Part shown: piece by piece, positions 9,185 to 18,052 of the stretch
Layout of the letters: every line of letters begins with the position of its first letter
Position numbering within the stretch: the stretch's first letter is position 1
From: CAWATZ01 sp963784995
Lineage (GTDB): Bacteria; Planctomycetota; Planctomycetia; Gemmatales; Gemmataceae
Length of the DNA stretch: 64,000 nucleotides
NCBI GenBank assembly: GCA_963784995.1
Contig: CAWATZ010000002.1
Coordinates: forward strand, 1,116,001 to 1,180,000
Direction of reading: 5' to 3'
Program-made: the position numbers and the translations under genes
The notes under the pieces: generated by a model
Seen by the model: the letters and a program-made list of their open reading frames with translations, nothing else
Databases searched by the model: none
Told to the model about the DNA's origin: nothing

Positions 9185-10984
9185 TCACTTCGCATCCGCC
9201 ATCACTTGCAACTGGAGCAGGCTGCGTGTCTGTTCCTTCTCCAGATACTCCCGCCCCTTCTTGACGTTGACGTGGTCCCACGGCAGCATCTCGGTCAGCG
9301 GCCGATTCCGCTGCGAATACCACTCCACGTTGATCCCCAGGTCAGCGAAGGTCTGCCACCACAGCTGCGGCTTGAAGCATTCGCGCCAGCCGTCCAGCCG
9401 GGCCCCGCGCCGCCACGCTTCCTCCAGGGCCGCCGCCACCCGGCGGTCGCCGCGTGTCAGGATTCCTTCCAGCAGGCTCGTCTCGATGTCGTGCTGCTTG
9501 ATCTTCACCGAGCGGATCTTGCAGTGGCTGCGCAGATGCTGCCCCGCCTGCCGCAGATACTCCCGCGTGGCCATCCCGGTCCACTGGTACGGCGTGTGCG
9601 GCTTGGGTACGAAGTTCGACACCGACGCCGTCACCTCGCGGTAGCGGCCCGTGACCTCCTTGCTGATCACGGCGATCTGCTCGGCCATCTCGACGATGCC
9701 GTCCAGGTCCACCAGCCGCTCGCCCGGCAGTCCGCACAGGAAGTAGAGCTTGACCTTCTGCCAGCCGTTGGCGAACGCCTCCCGGCAGCCCTCGTACAGG
9801 TCGTCGTTCTTGATCTTCTTGCGGATCTGCTCGCGCATGTCATCGCGGGCCACCTCGGGTGCCAGAGTCAGGCCGCTCTTGCGGGCCCCGGCCATCAGCC
9901 GGGGCACCGAACGCAGCTGGTTGTTGATCCGCAGACTCGGCAGCGACACGTTCACGCCCAGAGGGCCGAACACCTCGTACATTCGCCGGACCAACTCCTC
10001 AAAGTACGGATAATCGCTGGTACTCAGGCTCAGCATGCTGATCTCGTCGTAGCCGGTGTTGCGGTAACTGTCCAGCGCCGCCTGGACGATGGTTTCGACC
10101 GAGCGCACCCGCAGCGGTCGCTTGATTACCGTGGACTGGCAGAAGCGGCACTGCCACGGGCAGCCGCGCATGATCTCGATGGCGATGCGGTCGTGCGGCG
10201 TCTGCACAAACGAGACGATCGGCCGCTTCGGCAGCGGGATGTCGTCGAAATCCTTGCTGATGGTGCAGGCCAGCACCTCGCGCGGCACGTCGGAGCGGGT
10301 GCGGTTCATGGCCGCGATGGTGCCGTCGGCGTGGTACTCCGGCTCATAGAACGCCGGAGCATAAGCCCAGGTTGCGCTGCCGACAATCTCGGCGATCATG
10401 TCGGCCCGCGATTTCGTGCCCTGCTCTTTCAGCGTCATCCACCGGTCCATGATCCACGGCAGGCTCTCCTCGCCGTCGCCGATCACGAACACGTCGATGA
10501 AGGGAGCGAGCAGCTCCGGGTTCTGGGCCCCCGGGCCGCCGGCGATCACCAGGGGATGCTCCCGGGTGCGGTCCTTGCTGTGCAGCGGGATGCCGCCCAG
10601 GTCGAGCATGGTCAGGACGTTGCTGTAGCAGATCTCGTATTGCAGGCTGAAGCCGATCAGGTCGAAGTCCTTCAGCGGCGTGCTTGTTTCCAGGCCGTAC
10701 AGCGGCAAACCCGCCTGGCGCAGCTCGGCCTCGAAGTCGATCCACGGTGTGAAGGCTCGCTCGCAGGCCCATTGCGGATCGTCGTTCATGATCGTGTACA
10801 GCACCTGCAAGCCGTGATGGCTGGTGCCCAGCGCGTAGGTGTCGGGGAAGCACAGACACAGTCGGCCGCGCACCGTGCGATGGTCCTTGACCACGCTGTT
10901 CAGCTCGCCGCCGCAGTACTGGGCCGGCATCTGGACGCGGGGCAGCAGTCGTTCCACGGCGGCCTTCAAGGCGGATTGGATCAT
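9185..10984 (-). CDS. TIGR03960-family radical SAM protein
   Basis: 599 residues. An N-terminal B12-binding-like domain (GRLCLCFPDTYALGTSHHGL; ...DLIGFSLQYEICYSNVLTML; PLVIAGGPGAQNPELLAPF; VIGDGEES) is followed by a radical SAM core. The core carries MRGCPWQCRFCQ (C-x3-C-x2-C, the [4Fe-4S] triad) and the downstream GYDEISMLSLSTSDYP strand. The C-terminal part has SNFVPKPHTPYQW and WWQTFADLGINVEWY, typical of TIGR03960, which is often found beside or fused to a TIGR03936 partner. The partner is not in the window. The exact reaction is not known to me. Confidence 0.85.
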   Translation of the reverse strand: MIQSALKAAVERLLPRVQMPAQYCGGELNSVVKDHRTVRGRLCLCFPDTYALGTSHHGLQVLYTIMNDDPQWACERAFTPWIDFEAELRQAGLPLYGLETSTPLKDFDLIGFSLQYEICYSNVLTMLDLGGIPLHSKDRTREHPLVIAGGPGAQNPELLAPFIDVFVIGDGEESLPWIMDRWMTLKEQGTKSRADMIAEIVGSATWAYAPAFYEPEYHADGTIAAMNRTRSDVPREVLACTISKDFDDIPLPKRPIVSFVQTPHDRIAIEIMRGCPWQCRFCQSTVIKRPLRVRSVETIVQAALDSYRNTGYDEISMLSLSTSDYPYFEELVRRMYEVFGPLGVNVSLPSLRINNQLRSVPRLMAGARKSGLTLAPEVARDDMREQIRKKIKNDDLYEGCREAFANGWQKVKLYFLCGLPGERLVDLDGIVEMAEQIAVISKEVTGRYREVTASVSNFVPKPHTPYQWTGMATREYLRQAGQHLRSHCKIRSVKIKQHDIETSLLEGILTRGDRRVAAALEEAWRRGARLDGWRECFKPQLWWQTFADLGINVEWYSQRNRPLTEMLPWDHVNVKKGREYLEKEQTRSLLQLQVMADAK

Positions 10985-11086
10985 GACACGATTCCCTGGG
11001 GCGAGGATCGTTCTCGGGGGCGCGTGGGTTGATTATCCCTGGTTTGGCTGGGATCGACAAGGGCGGGAATCCCAAGGGGAGAATGG

Positions 11087-11605
11087 TCAGTCCGGGAGGC
11101 GCAGGTTCTGCAGGCGCTCCTGCTGTTCCAGCAGCCATTGCTGGAAGCGGCCCTGAGTGGGAAACGTGACCAGCATCAGCAGCACGCAGGCCAGGGCAAT
11201 TCCCAGAGTGTAAGTTTGTCTCTCCACCAGAAAGGCGACCAGATTAAAGAAGGCGCACCCTTCAAGCATGGCGGAGGAGACGATTTGCACAGTCTGCTTC
11301 AGGGCCAGCAACCCGACAGTTTCCGCGGCCGATTGGGAAGGATGTCGAGCAATCGGGACCAGTCCTTGTCGGACAAGGGTCGGCGGCAAGACCAGCCAAA
11401 CGCCAAAGATGCCCACGAACCCCCCGGCCGCCATCAGGGAAATCAGCGGGGTCTGTGGCCCCGGGACGGGCGCCTGGCCCTGCTGCTGGACCAGCAGGAC
11501 CACCGCCAGGAACGCCATGACTCCGGTAATCAGGGCACCAGTGATGATCTGCAGGACCCGCAACCGGGGCGTCACCAGGTCCTGAGAGGGGGTTTCGTCG
11601 GCCAT
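11087..11605 (-). CDS. Four-helix membrane protein of unknown function
   Basis: 172 residues from ATG 11605 (MADETPSQDLVTPRLRVLQ). Four hydrophobic helices: ITGALITGVMAFLAVVLLV, LISLMAAGGFVGIFGVWLVL, a weaker one around SSAMLEGCAFFNLVAFLVE and TLGIALACVLLMLVTFPTQG. The C-terminal tail is Gln/Leu-rich (QQWLLEQQERLQNLRLP). Similar four-helix proteins are frequent in Gemmata-type genomes, but I know of no function. It lies between the radical SAM gene and the decarboxylase on the same strand. Confidence 0.6.
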   Translation of the reverse strand: MADETPSQDLVTPRLRVLQIITGALITGVMAFLAVVLLVQQQGQAPVPGPQTPLISLMAAGGFVGIFGVWLVLPPTLVRQGLVPIARHPSQSAAETVGLLALKQTVQIVSSAMLEGCAFFNLVAFLVERQTYTLGIALACVLLMLVTFPTQGRFQQWLLEQQERLQNLRLPD

Positions 11606-11685
11606 GGGGGATCTACTTTGGCAGCGGGAACCATTCGTCCTTCCCTGTTTCAATACGTACCGGGGCAGACGGATGTCAAGCGCTT

Positions 11686-12663
11686 TCAACGCACGCGCAG
11701 CAGAACGGTGCTGCCGCCCTTGACCGGCTCGCCGACCTTGACCAGGACTTCCGCCACCGCGCTGACGGGCAAGAGAAGGTCGGTCCGCGAACCGAACTTG
11801 ATCATGCCCAGGCGCTGGCCGGCCTGGACGGATTCGTCCGGCTTCAACCAGCAAACAATGCGTCGGGCGATGGCGCCGGCGATTTGCTTGACGCGGATCG
11901 GGCTGGCCGTGGCCTGATCGATCAGGTCGATCCAGAACTGTTCATTGACCGCGTGACAATCCTTGTTGCGGGCGTCGTGGAAGGCCCCCGGGTAATAGTG
12001 GAGCCCGACGACCCGGCCGGTGCGCGGCACCCGGTTGACGTGGACGTTGAACACGGACAGAAAGATGCTGATGCGCAGCACCCGGCCGCCGGCGTCCGCA
12101 CCGGCCAGAGTGGCGAAATCCGGATCGTCCACCTCCTCGACGTGGGTGACCGTGCCATCGGCCGGGCTCACCAGGGCGGCCGGGTCGGTGGGAATGACCC
12201 GTTCGGGGTCGCGGAAGAAGGAGATGACAAAACCCCACAGCAAGGCGACCACGGTCAGCCCCGCATACCAGAGCGGCTGGACCCACAGGCCCAGAGCAAT
12301 CAGGACCAGGCTGAGGACCAGAAAGAGCAGGCTGAAGCAGACCAGCTCGGCCAGCCCGGCCCGGGCCAGGCGCAGCCGGCCGCGCCAGGCGAAGCAGTCG
12401 TCCTCGGGGTAGAACCAGTGGCCGCAGACGTTGCGAACGAGCTTCAGATCGCGGGGGTCGATAATGTCGTGAGGGCAACCGGGACACTGCCCCTGTCGCT
12501 TCTCGGCCATTCTCCGGACGTAACCGGGAAAGAAGCAGCGCAGCCAGGCCCGCCGGCAGCGGCCCCAGAGCAGCTCCAGGGACAGGCACAGTCCGCCCCC
12601 CGGCTGGACAGATCGAATCGGCGCGGACGTTCGGGTTGGGGAAGTGGTAGGAGTGGTGGCCAT
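11686..12663 (-). CDS. psd: Phosphatidylserine decarboxylase with N-terminal membrane extension
   Basis: 325 residues. The C-terminal 200 residues are a short-form phosphatidylserine decarboxylase: SPADGTVTHVEEVDD, ISIFLSVFNVHVNRVP, and FGSRTDLLLP near residue 280, where the chain self-cleaves between Gly and Ser to form the pyruvoyl cofactor. It makes phosphatidylethanolamine at the inner membrane. The N-terminal 130 residues are extra: a basic segment, a cysteine/histidine cluster (CPGCPHDI...NVCGHWFYPEDDC) that could bind zinc, and two helices (LLFLVLSLVLIALGLWV and the following one). No phosphatidylserine synthase is adjacent. Confidence 0.85.
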   Translation of the reverse strand: MATTPTTSPTRTSAPIRSVQPGGGLCLSLELLWGRCRRAWLRCFFPGYVRRMAEKRQGQCPGCPHDIIDPRDLKLVRNVCGHWFYPEDDCFAWRGRLRLARAGLAELVCFSLLFLVLSLVLIALGLWVQPLWYAGLTVVALLWGFVISFFRDPERVIPTDPAALVSPADGTVTHVEEVDDPDFATLAGADAGGRVLRISIFLSVFNVHVNRVPRTGRVVGLHYYPGAFHDARNKDCHAVNEQFWIDLIDQATASPIRVKQIAGAIARRIVCWLKPDESVQAGQRLGMIKFGSRTDLLLPVSAVAEVLVKVGEPVKGGSTVLLRVR

Positions 12664-13002
12664 GTCTCAATGGTTGTGAGTCTGTTCCAAAAGACGCAGG
12701 CGAAAGCTTGCGGCGACAAAGGGTTGCGCTGAATCAGCATTCGTGCGCAGCGCTGTAGTAATAGGCAATCGGCTCGCAGCCGGCAAGAGGCAGACCAGGG
12801 TCCGCCGGCCAAGCCGTTCCTGCTCTGTCTCGATTTTCGTGCCGCTGGGCGAAAGCTGGACACCCTCGGAATGGCAGGGCGGGCCTTTTTCGTTGCGCTG
12901 CTGCCGGTGGGCGAGTCCAATTCCCGCCAGCGGGGTTGAATCTCTTGACGGAATGATCCCAACAACACAGATCCCTTCACGAGCCCGGAGGAGGTTGCCT
13001 TG
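12664..13002. other. Intergenic region, divergent genes
   Basis: This 339-base gap separates the divergently transcribed psd-like and DUF1549 genes and must hold both promoters. Short open frames on both strands have no convincing start or composition. A GGAGGTTGCC ribosome site lies at its right end before ATG 13003. I see no RNA gene. Confidence 0.5.
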
Positions 13003-14691
13003 ATGAGAGTTGTTTGGAGTGTCATCCTGGGCTGTTGCCTGTTCCCGGGAGCCAGTCTCTCCCGGGCGGCCGAGCCCGGGGCGAAGGCCCCTCAACCGCG
13101 TGACCCGGCGGCGGTCAGTACCGCCGTCGATCGCGCCCTTGAGCAGCGTCTCGCCCAGGAGAAAGTGCCCGCTTCACCGGTTGCCTCCGACGCGGAGTTC
13201 CTGCGCCGGGTCTACCTCGACCTCACCGGCCGCATCCCCACGGCCGAGCAGGCGGCCGCGTTCCTGGACAGCAAGGACCCGCACAAGCGGCAGAAGCTGA
13301 TCGACGAGCTGCTGGCCAGCCCGAACTACGGTCAGCACTTCGGGATCATCTGGAGCAACCTGATCGTCAAGCGCGACAATAACGTCCGCGGACTGAACAC
13401 GGCTCCCTTCCGAAGCTGGCTGGCCAAATCGTTCAACGACAATCGCGGCTGGGACAAGATCGTCCGCGACCTGCTTACCTCCGAGGGCCAGGTCGATGAG
13501 AACCCGCCCGCGACCTTCTACGCAGCCCACCGCGACATGAACAACCTCTCCCGGAGCAAGGTGGTCGGCACCACGGCCAACCTGTTCATGGGCATCCAGC
13601 TGCAGTGCGCCGAGTGCCACAATCACGCCTTCATCCGCGACTGGAAGCAGACCGACTTCTGGGGCGTGGTCGCCTTCTTCAGTCAGACGCGCTCGACAGG
13701 CGGCCAGGTGGGCGGCATGAACACGCCCATCAGTATCAGCGAAGGAGCGGCCGTGGCGGGCGGCGGCCGGCGGCCCGGCGGCTTCGGGGGTTTCGGTCGC
13801 GGGCCCACGGTCACGGGGGCCAAGGTCGAGATCCCCGATGCCACCGATCCGCGCCGGCGGACCGGCAAGGTGGTCAAGGCCAAGTTCTTCCTGGAAGAGG
13901 AGCCCAAGCTCGAGGACAAGGGCCCCTATCGGCCCGTCTTCGCCGATTGGCTCGTCTCGGAGCGCAACAAATACTTCGCCCCGGCGGCGGTCAACCGCCT
14001 GTGGGCCCACTTCTTCGCCCGGGGCTTCGTCAACCCCATCGACGACATGCACGACGACAACCCGGCCTCGCACCCCGAGTTGCTCAAGCTCCTGGCCGAC
14101 GAGTTCCGGGCCTCGGGCCATGACCTGAAGCGCCTGGTCCGCATCATCTGCAACAGCAAGGCCTATCAGCGGACCAGCAAGCCGCTGAAGGACAACGAAC
14201 AGGACACCCAGCTGTTCAGCCATCAGGCCGTCAAGATCATGAGTCCCGACGTGCTGTACGATTCGCTCTGCCTGGGCCTGGGTGTCAGCGATCTGCGCTC
14301 TTCGACGGGCGGCAGGGGCCGAGGCTTCGGCGGCGGCTTCCCCGGTTTTGGCGGCGGCAGTCCCCGGGCGGCGTTCGTCACCTTCTTCAGCACCCGCGAA
14401 GACGGCGGCGACCCGACCGAGATGAGTTTCGGCGTACCGCAATATCTCCGCCTGATGAACTCCCAGTCCTTCAACCAGGGAGGGGCGGTCATCGACAGGA
14501 TGGTCAAGGAGGGGGCCAGCACCGAGAAGGTGATCGAGGCGCTGTTCCTGAACACGCTCTCGCGCCGGCCGACCGAGGCCGAGGTCAAGAAACTGGCTGC
14601 CTACGTCGCCAAAAAGGAAGAGCCGAAAGCCGGCTACCGTGGCGTCCTCTGGGTGCTGCTCAACAGTGCCGAGTTTGTCTGCGTGCGTTGA
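13003..14691 (+). CDS. DUF1549/DUF1553 planctomycete exported protein
   Basis: 562 residues with signal peptide MRVVWSVILGCCLFPGASLS. The DUF1549 block follows (FLRRVYLDLTGRIPTAEQAA, NYGQHFGIIWSNLIV), then a cytochrome-c-like QCAECHNHAFIRDWKQTDFW, then the DUF1553 block (RPVFADWLVSERNKYFAPA, VNRLWAHFFARGFVNPIDD, LLNSAEFVCVR). Two glycine/arginine/phenylalanine-rich loops (GGGRRPGGFGGFGRG; GGRGRGFGGGFPGFGGG) interrupt the domains. Such proteins are planctomycete-typical and are nearly always followed by a DUF1501 gene, as here. A periplasmic redox or polysaccharide-related role has been suggested for the family, but the activity is unproven. TTG at 13000 is an alternative start. Confidence 0.9.
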   Translation: MRVVWSVILGCCLFPGASLSRAAEPGAKAPQPRDPAAVSTAVDRALEQRLAQEKVPASPVASDAEFLRRVYLDLTGRIPTAEQAAAFLDSKDPHKRQKLIDELLASPNYGQHFGIIWSNLIVKRDNNVRGLNTAPFRSWLAKSFNDNRGWDKIVRDLLTSEGQVDENPPATFYAAHRDMNNLSRSKVVGTTANLFMGIQLQCAECHNHAFIRDWKQTDFWGVVAFFSQTRSTGGQVGGMNTPISISEGAAVAGGGRRPGGFGGFGRGPTVTGAKVEIPDATDPRRRTGKVVKAKFFLEEEPKLEDKGPYRPVFADWLVSERNKYFAPAAVNRLWAHFFARGFVNPIDDMHDDNPASHPELLKLLADEFRASGHDLKRLVRIICNSKAYQRTSKPLKDNEQDTQLFSHQAVKIMSPDVLYDSLCLGLGVSDLRSSTGGRGRGFGGGFPGFGGGSPRAAFVTFFSTREDGGDPTEMSFGVPQYLRLMNSQSFNQGGAVIDRMVKEGASTEKVIEALFLNTLSRRPTEAEVKKLAAYVAKKEEPKAGYRGVLWVLLNSAEFVCVR

Positions 14692-14722
14692 CCCTGCGAA
14701 TTACCAGACGAGCCAAGGAGAC

Positions 14723-15982
14723 ATGACGATGTTTCGTTCTGACAGGACCGAGATGACGCGGCGTGACCTGCTCCGGCTGAGCGCGGCCGGGGTGCTGGGG
14801 GCGTCGGTGTCCAACTGGTTTGGCGTGCTGGCCGGCCGGGCGGCCGAGACGGCCCGGCAAGGCGGCAAGCACAAGTCGTGCATCCTGCTGTGGATGAACG
14901 GCGGCCCCGCCCAGTCGCACACGTTCGACCTCAAGGACGGCAGCGAGTACAAGGCCATCAAGACTGCTGTGCCCGGCATCGAGATCAGCGAACACCTGCC
15001 GAAGATTGCCGAGCAGATGAAGAACCTGACCATCCTGCGGAGCATGTCCACCGGCGACGCCAATCACCAGACCGCCCGCTACCTGATGCACACCGGCTAC
15101 CGCAGCGGCCTGGGCGGCACCACCTATCCGAGCCTGGGCTCGATCGTCTCCGCCGAGATCGGCAATCTCGACGCGGAGCTGCCCAACTTCGTGTCGGTCG
15201 CCGGCGGCGGCATGAGTCCCGGCTACCTCGGCCCGCGCCATGCCGCCCTCAACGTGATCGATCCCAGCCGGGGCGTCGAGAACCTCAAGCCGCTCACCGA
15301 GCAGAGCGAGCTGGACGAGCGGGCGAGCCTGCTGGAGGAGCTGGATCGCAGCTTCCTGGGCGAATATAAGGCCACGTCGATCGAGGCCCACCACAAGGGC
15401 TATCAGAAGGCCGTGCAGCTGATGCACTCGGCCAAGGCCAAGGCGTTCGACCTCAACCAGGAGCCGGAGTCGGTGCGCTCGGCCTATGGCCGGGGCGGCT
15501 TCGGTCAGGGCTGCCTGCTGGCCCGGCGGCTGATCGAGAATGGGGTGCCGTTTGTGGAAGTGTCGCTGGGCGGCTGGGACACGCACCAGGGAGCGAACCA
15601 GCCGGTGCAGCGGCTCAGCGCCCAGCTGGACCCGGGAATGGGCACGCTGGTCAAGGAGCTGAAGGAACGCGGTCTGCTGGACAGCACGCTGGTGATCTGG
15701 ATGGGCGAGTTCGGCCGGTCGCCGGGCAAGGGTCAGAACCACTACGCCCGCGCCTGGAGCGCGGTGATGGGCGGGGCCGGCATCAAGACGGGCCAGGTCA
15801 TCGGCAAGACCGATACCCGCGGCGGCACCGTTGCGGAGCGGCCGATCAACGTGGTGGACTTCATGGCCACGGTTTGCCAGGTGCTGGGCATCGACGCCAA
15901 CAAGCAGATCATCTCCAAGAACGGCCGCCCCCACCGCATCGTGGACAAGGGGGCCAAGGTGGTCAAGGAGCTGTTTGCGTGA
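14723..15982 (+). CDS. DUF1501 Tat-exported sulfatase-like protein
   Basis: 419 residues. AAGGAG at 14715 and ATG at 14723. Twin-arginine signal MTRRDLLRLSAAGVLGASVS. The body has CILLWMNGGPAQSHTFDLKD near residue 50, NHQTARYLMHTGYRSG, SLGGWDTHQGAN and LVIWMGEFGRSPG, all standard DUF1501 marks related to the alkaline phosphatase/sulfatase superfamily. It follows the DUF1549/1553 gene by 31 bases, the usual planctomycete pairing, and should be co-transcribed and act in the same compartment. A perfect palindrome follows the stop. Confidence 0.9.
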   Translation: MTMFRSDRTEMTRRDLLRLSAAGVLGASVSNWFGVLAGRAAETARQGGKHKSCILLWMNGGPAQSHTFDLKDGSEYKAIKTAVPGIEISEHLPKIAEQMKNLTILRSMSTGDANHQTARYLMHTGYRSGLGGTTYPSLGSIVSAEIGNLDAELPNFVSVAGGGMSPGYLGPRHAALNVIDPSRGVENLKPLTEQSELDERASLLEELDRSFLGEYKATSIEAHHKGYQKAVQLMHSAKAKAFDLNQEPESVRSAYGRGGFGQGCLLARRLIENGVPFVEVSLGGWDTHQGANQPVQRLSAQLDPGMGTLVKELKERGLLDSTLVIWMGEFGRSPGKGQNHYARAWSAVMGGAGIKTGQVIGKTDTRGGTVAERPINVVDFMATVCQVLGIDANKQIISKNGRPHRIVDKGAKVVKELFA

Positions 15983-15994
15983 CGGCGGATTCTC

Positions 15995-16056
15995 CCAAAA
16001 GCCGCTTGCGGCTTAGCGCTCCTCGCGAGGATCGCTAAGCCGCAAGCGGCTTTTGG
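15995..16056. repeat. Perfect 24-bp-arm palindrome (CCAAAAGCCGCTTGCGGC)
   Basis: Arms 15995-16018 and 16033-16056 are exact reverse complements with a 14-base centre that itself contains TCGCGA. It lies 12 bases after the DUF1501 stop and 21 bases before the next ATG. It could fold as a terminator stem in RNA, but has no U-tract. Confidence 0.85.
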
Positions 16057-16077
16057 AGCTAAAACGAGGAACAACTC

Positions 16078-16830
16078 ATGCGACCTGCAGCGACGGTCCT
16101 GGCGCTCGTGTTCCTGCTGCTTCTCTCCCAGCCAGGATACTCGGCTGAGCAACCCCCGAAGCGTTCCCCGCGCGAGGCGCTGCGGCCCTTCAACGTCCTG
16201 ATCGGCGCCTGGCACGCCCTCGGCACGCCGGAAGGGAGCCTGGAGCAGAAGCGGAAGGGCACCTGGGAAGAGACCATCTGCTGGGAGTGGCAGTTCCAGG
16301 ACAAGGACGCCTGGCTCAAGGTCTCCTTCACCAAGGGCAAGACCTTCACCGAAGGCACCCTGCGTTACCTCCCCGACAAGGACCAATTCCAGCTGACGCT
16401 GACAACCGCCGAAAAGCAGACCGTCATCTTCACCGGCCCGCTGAAGGATCACCGGCTCCTGCTGGAGCGCCGCGACGAGAAGACGAAGGAAACGCAACGC
16501 CTGGTCATTTCCCTCGTGCAGGACAACCGCTTTCTGTATCATTACGAGGTCCACCCGGAGGACCGGACTCTGTTCCGCAAGGTCTACCTGGTTGGCGCCA
16601 CCAAGGAAGGCAAGCCCTTGGTCGAGACCAGCGACGAGGTCGGACCGCTCTGCGTGGTCAGCTACGGGCCGCCGGAGACGGTGATAACCTACAAGGGCAA
16701 GACGTATTACGTCTGCTGCAACAGCTGCCGGCAGGAGTTCCGCAAGGACCCGGAGAAGTACATAAAGGAATACGAGGAAATGCTGGTGCAGCTGGCCAAG
16801 GAAAAGGCCCAGCAGAAGAAGAAACCGTAG
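16078..16830 (+). CDS. Exported protein with C-terminal YHS/TRASH-like domain
   Basis: 250 residues. Signal peptide MRPATVL-like (RPAATVLALVFLLLLSQPGY). Residues 35-185 form a beta-rich domain with repeated Trp/Lys/Glu strands (CWEWQFQDKDAWLKVSF; LRYLPDKDQFQLTL). The C-terminal part, LCVVSYGPPETVITYKGKTY followed by YVCCNSCRQEFRKDPEKYI, has the spacing of a YHS or TRASH metal-binding module (x-V-x-Y-x-G-K-x-Y-x-x-C-C-x-x-C-x-x-x-F-x-x-x-P-x-x-Y). It probably binds a transition metal in the periplasm. The tail is a Lys/Gln coil. Confidence 0.65.
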   Translation: MRPAATVLALVFLLLLSQPGYSAEQPPKRSPREALRPFNVLIGAWHALGTPEGSLEQKRKGTWEETICWEWQFQDKDAWLKVSFTKGKTFTEGTLRYLPDKDQFQLTLTTAEKQTVIFTGPLKDHRLLLERRDEKTKETQRLVISLVQDNRFLYHYEVHPEDRTLFRKVYLVGATKEGKPLVETSDEVGPLCVVSYGPPETVITYKGKTYYVCCNSCRQEFRKDPEKYIKEYEEMLVQLAKEKAQQKKKP

Positions 16831-17016
16831 TCCCCCCATCACCCGGAGAGCGAGCCGCTGCCCGGAGGTAGCGTTGACTGCGGCGATACGCCGTGGAAGG
16901 ACGACATCCCCAGCAGGGGAAACCACCCTCATAAAGCAGGCATTCATGGTCCTGAGTGCCCGGCGAGGTCAGTAGCTCGGCGGCGGCCGCTCTCTTTTCC
17001 CTTCTCACGTAAACCA

Positions 17017-17922
17017 TCAGCTTTCCGGCGTCAAGAACTGAATGAACGCCTGGCTGGCGGCTGACAGAACGTCGCTGCGGCGGGTCAGGATGCCGGAGTG
17101 AATGGGCCGGATCGCGCTGCCCAGGGAGCGAATGCCGACGCGCCGGCCGCGGGTCACGGCCCCGTTGGGCAGCAGCGGCACAATTGACACGCCCAGCCCC
17201 GCCTCGACCATCCGCACGGCAATCTCCGTGTTGGTCGTCTCCATCTCAACGCGCGGCGACAGGCCGCGTCCGTGAAACGCCTCCATGACGTGCTGCCGGC
17301 CGGTCGAGCCGCGCTCGAACAGGATCAGCTGCTGATAGCACAGGTCTTCCAGGTCCAGCCGTTTGCGGCGCAGCAGCGGATGGCGGGCCGGCGTGATCAG
17401 GCTCCAGCCCATCGAGAACAGGTGGCGGTAGGTCAGCTCCGGCGGCGTCTCGTAGGGGGCCGCCACGCCCAGGGCCAGTTCGGGGTTGCGGACCAGTTCC
17501 TCCTCGATCTCCTGCTCGGTGTGGTTGCTGAGGCGGACGCGGATGTTCGGAAACGCCTGGTGGAAGCGGCCCACCGCGTCAATGAGGACGTAGAGGATCA
17601 GGTATTGCGTGGCGGCAACGTGGATCTCGTGCGGGTCGGCGGTGCCGGTGCAGATCTCGAACAGGTCGCGGGCATGATCCAGGAAGGCGATGGCGTGCGG
17701 CAAAAAACGCCGGCCGGCTTCGGTCAGCAGCGTACCGCGGCGCGGTCCCCGGGCCTTGCGGTACAGCGAAACGCCGAGGCGCTGCTCCAGCGTCAGCAAG
17801 CGGTTGCGGACGCCCTGCTCGGTGACGTGCAGCGTCTGGGCCGCCTCACGCAGACTGCCGGCGCGGGCCAGCTCCACGAACGCGGCGACCTGATCTGTCG
17901 AGAGCGAGCGGTCCACGGCCAT
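17017..17922 (-). CDS. LysR-family transcriptional regulator
   Basis: 301 residues from ATG 17922 (MAVDRSLSTDQVAAFVELAR). The winged-helix domain is SLREAAQTLHVTEQGVRNRL with LEQRLGVSLYRKARG and the typical LTEAGRRFLPHA. The effector domain follows (EIHVAATQYLILYVLIDAVG; MVEAGLGVSIVPLLPNGAV). The CysB-like layout suggests small-molecule control. It is divergent from the exported-protein gene at 18053 across a low-GC 130-base gap, the usual arrangement for a LysR regulator and its target. Confidence 0.88.
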   Translation of the reverse strand: MAVDRSLSTDQVAAFVELARAGSLREAAQTLHVTEQGVRNRLLTLEQRLGVSLYRKARGPRRGTLLTEAGRRFLPHAIAFLDHARDLFEICTGTADPHEIHVAATQYLILYVLIDAVGRFHQAFPNIRVRLSNHTEQEIEEELVRNPELALGVAAPYETPPELTYRHLFSMGWSLITPARHPLLRRKRLDLEDLCYQQLILFERGSTGRQHVMEAFHGRGLSPRVEMETTNTEIAVRMVEAGLGVSIVPLLPNGAVTRGRRVGIRSLGSAIRPIHSGILTRRSDVLSAASQAFIQFLTPES

Positions 17923-18052
17923 GAGTGTCTCCTCTGACAATGCCAATAATTTCGTTGATGAGAACAAGAATAAACAACTTTTCTTTGCTCCGCCAGCCGT
18001 TACAGTCAAGAAAGCGGGGAGTTCCGTTTCTCTTTGTCGCGGAGGGTGGATC
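17923..18052. promoter_or_regulatory. AT-rich divergent promoter region of the LysR gene
   Basis: The stretch 17938-17990 (AATGCCAATAATTTCG...GAATAAACAACTTTTC) is clearly lower in GC than the rest of the window and lies between divergent genes, so it likely contains both promoters and the LysR binding site. GGAGGGTGG at 18041 is the ribosome site of the rightward gene. Confidence 0.45.

Noticed and set aside
9122..11032. Open frame of 636 codons on the plus strand
   Set aside because: It is antisense to the radical SAM gene, whose motifs, start and codon pattern are convincing. Long antisense frames are expected at this GC content.
15995..16056. Classical Rho-independent terminator
   Set aside because: The stem is long and perfect but lacks a following T-tract, and similar palindromes occur in unrelated positions; kept as a repeat only.
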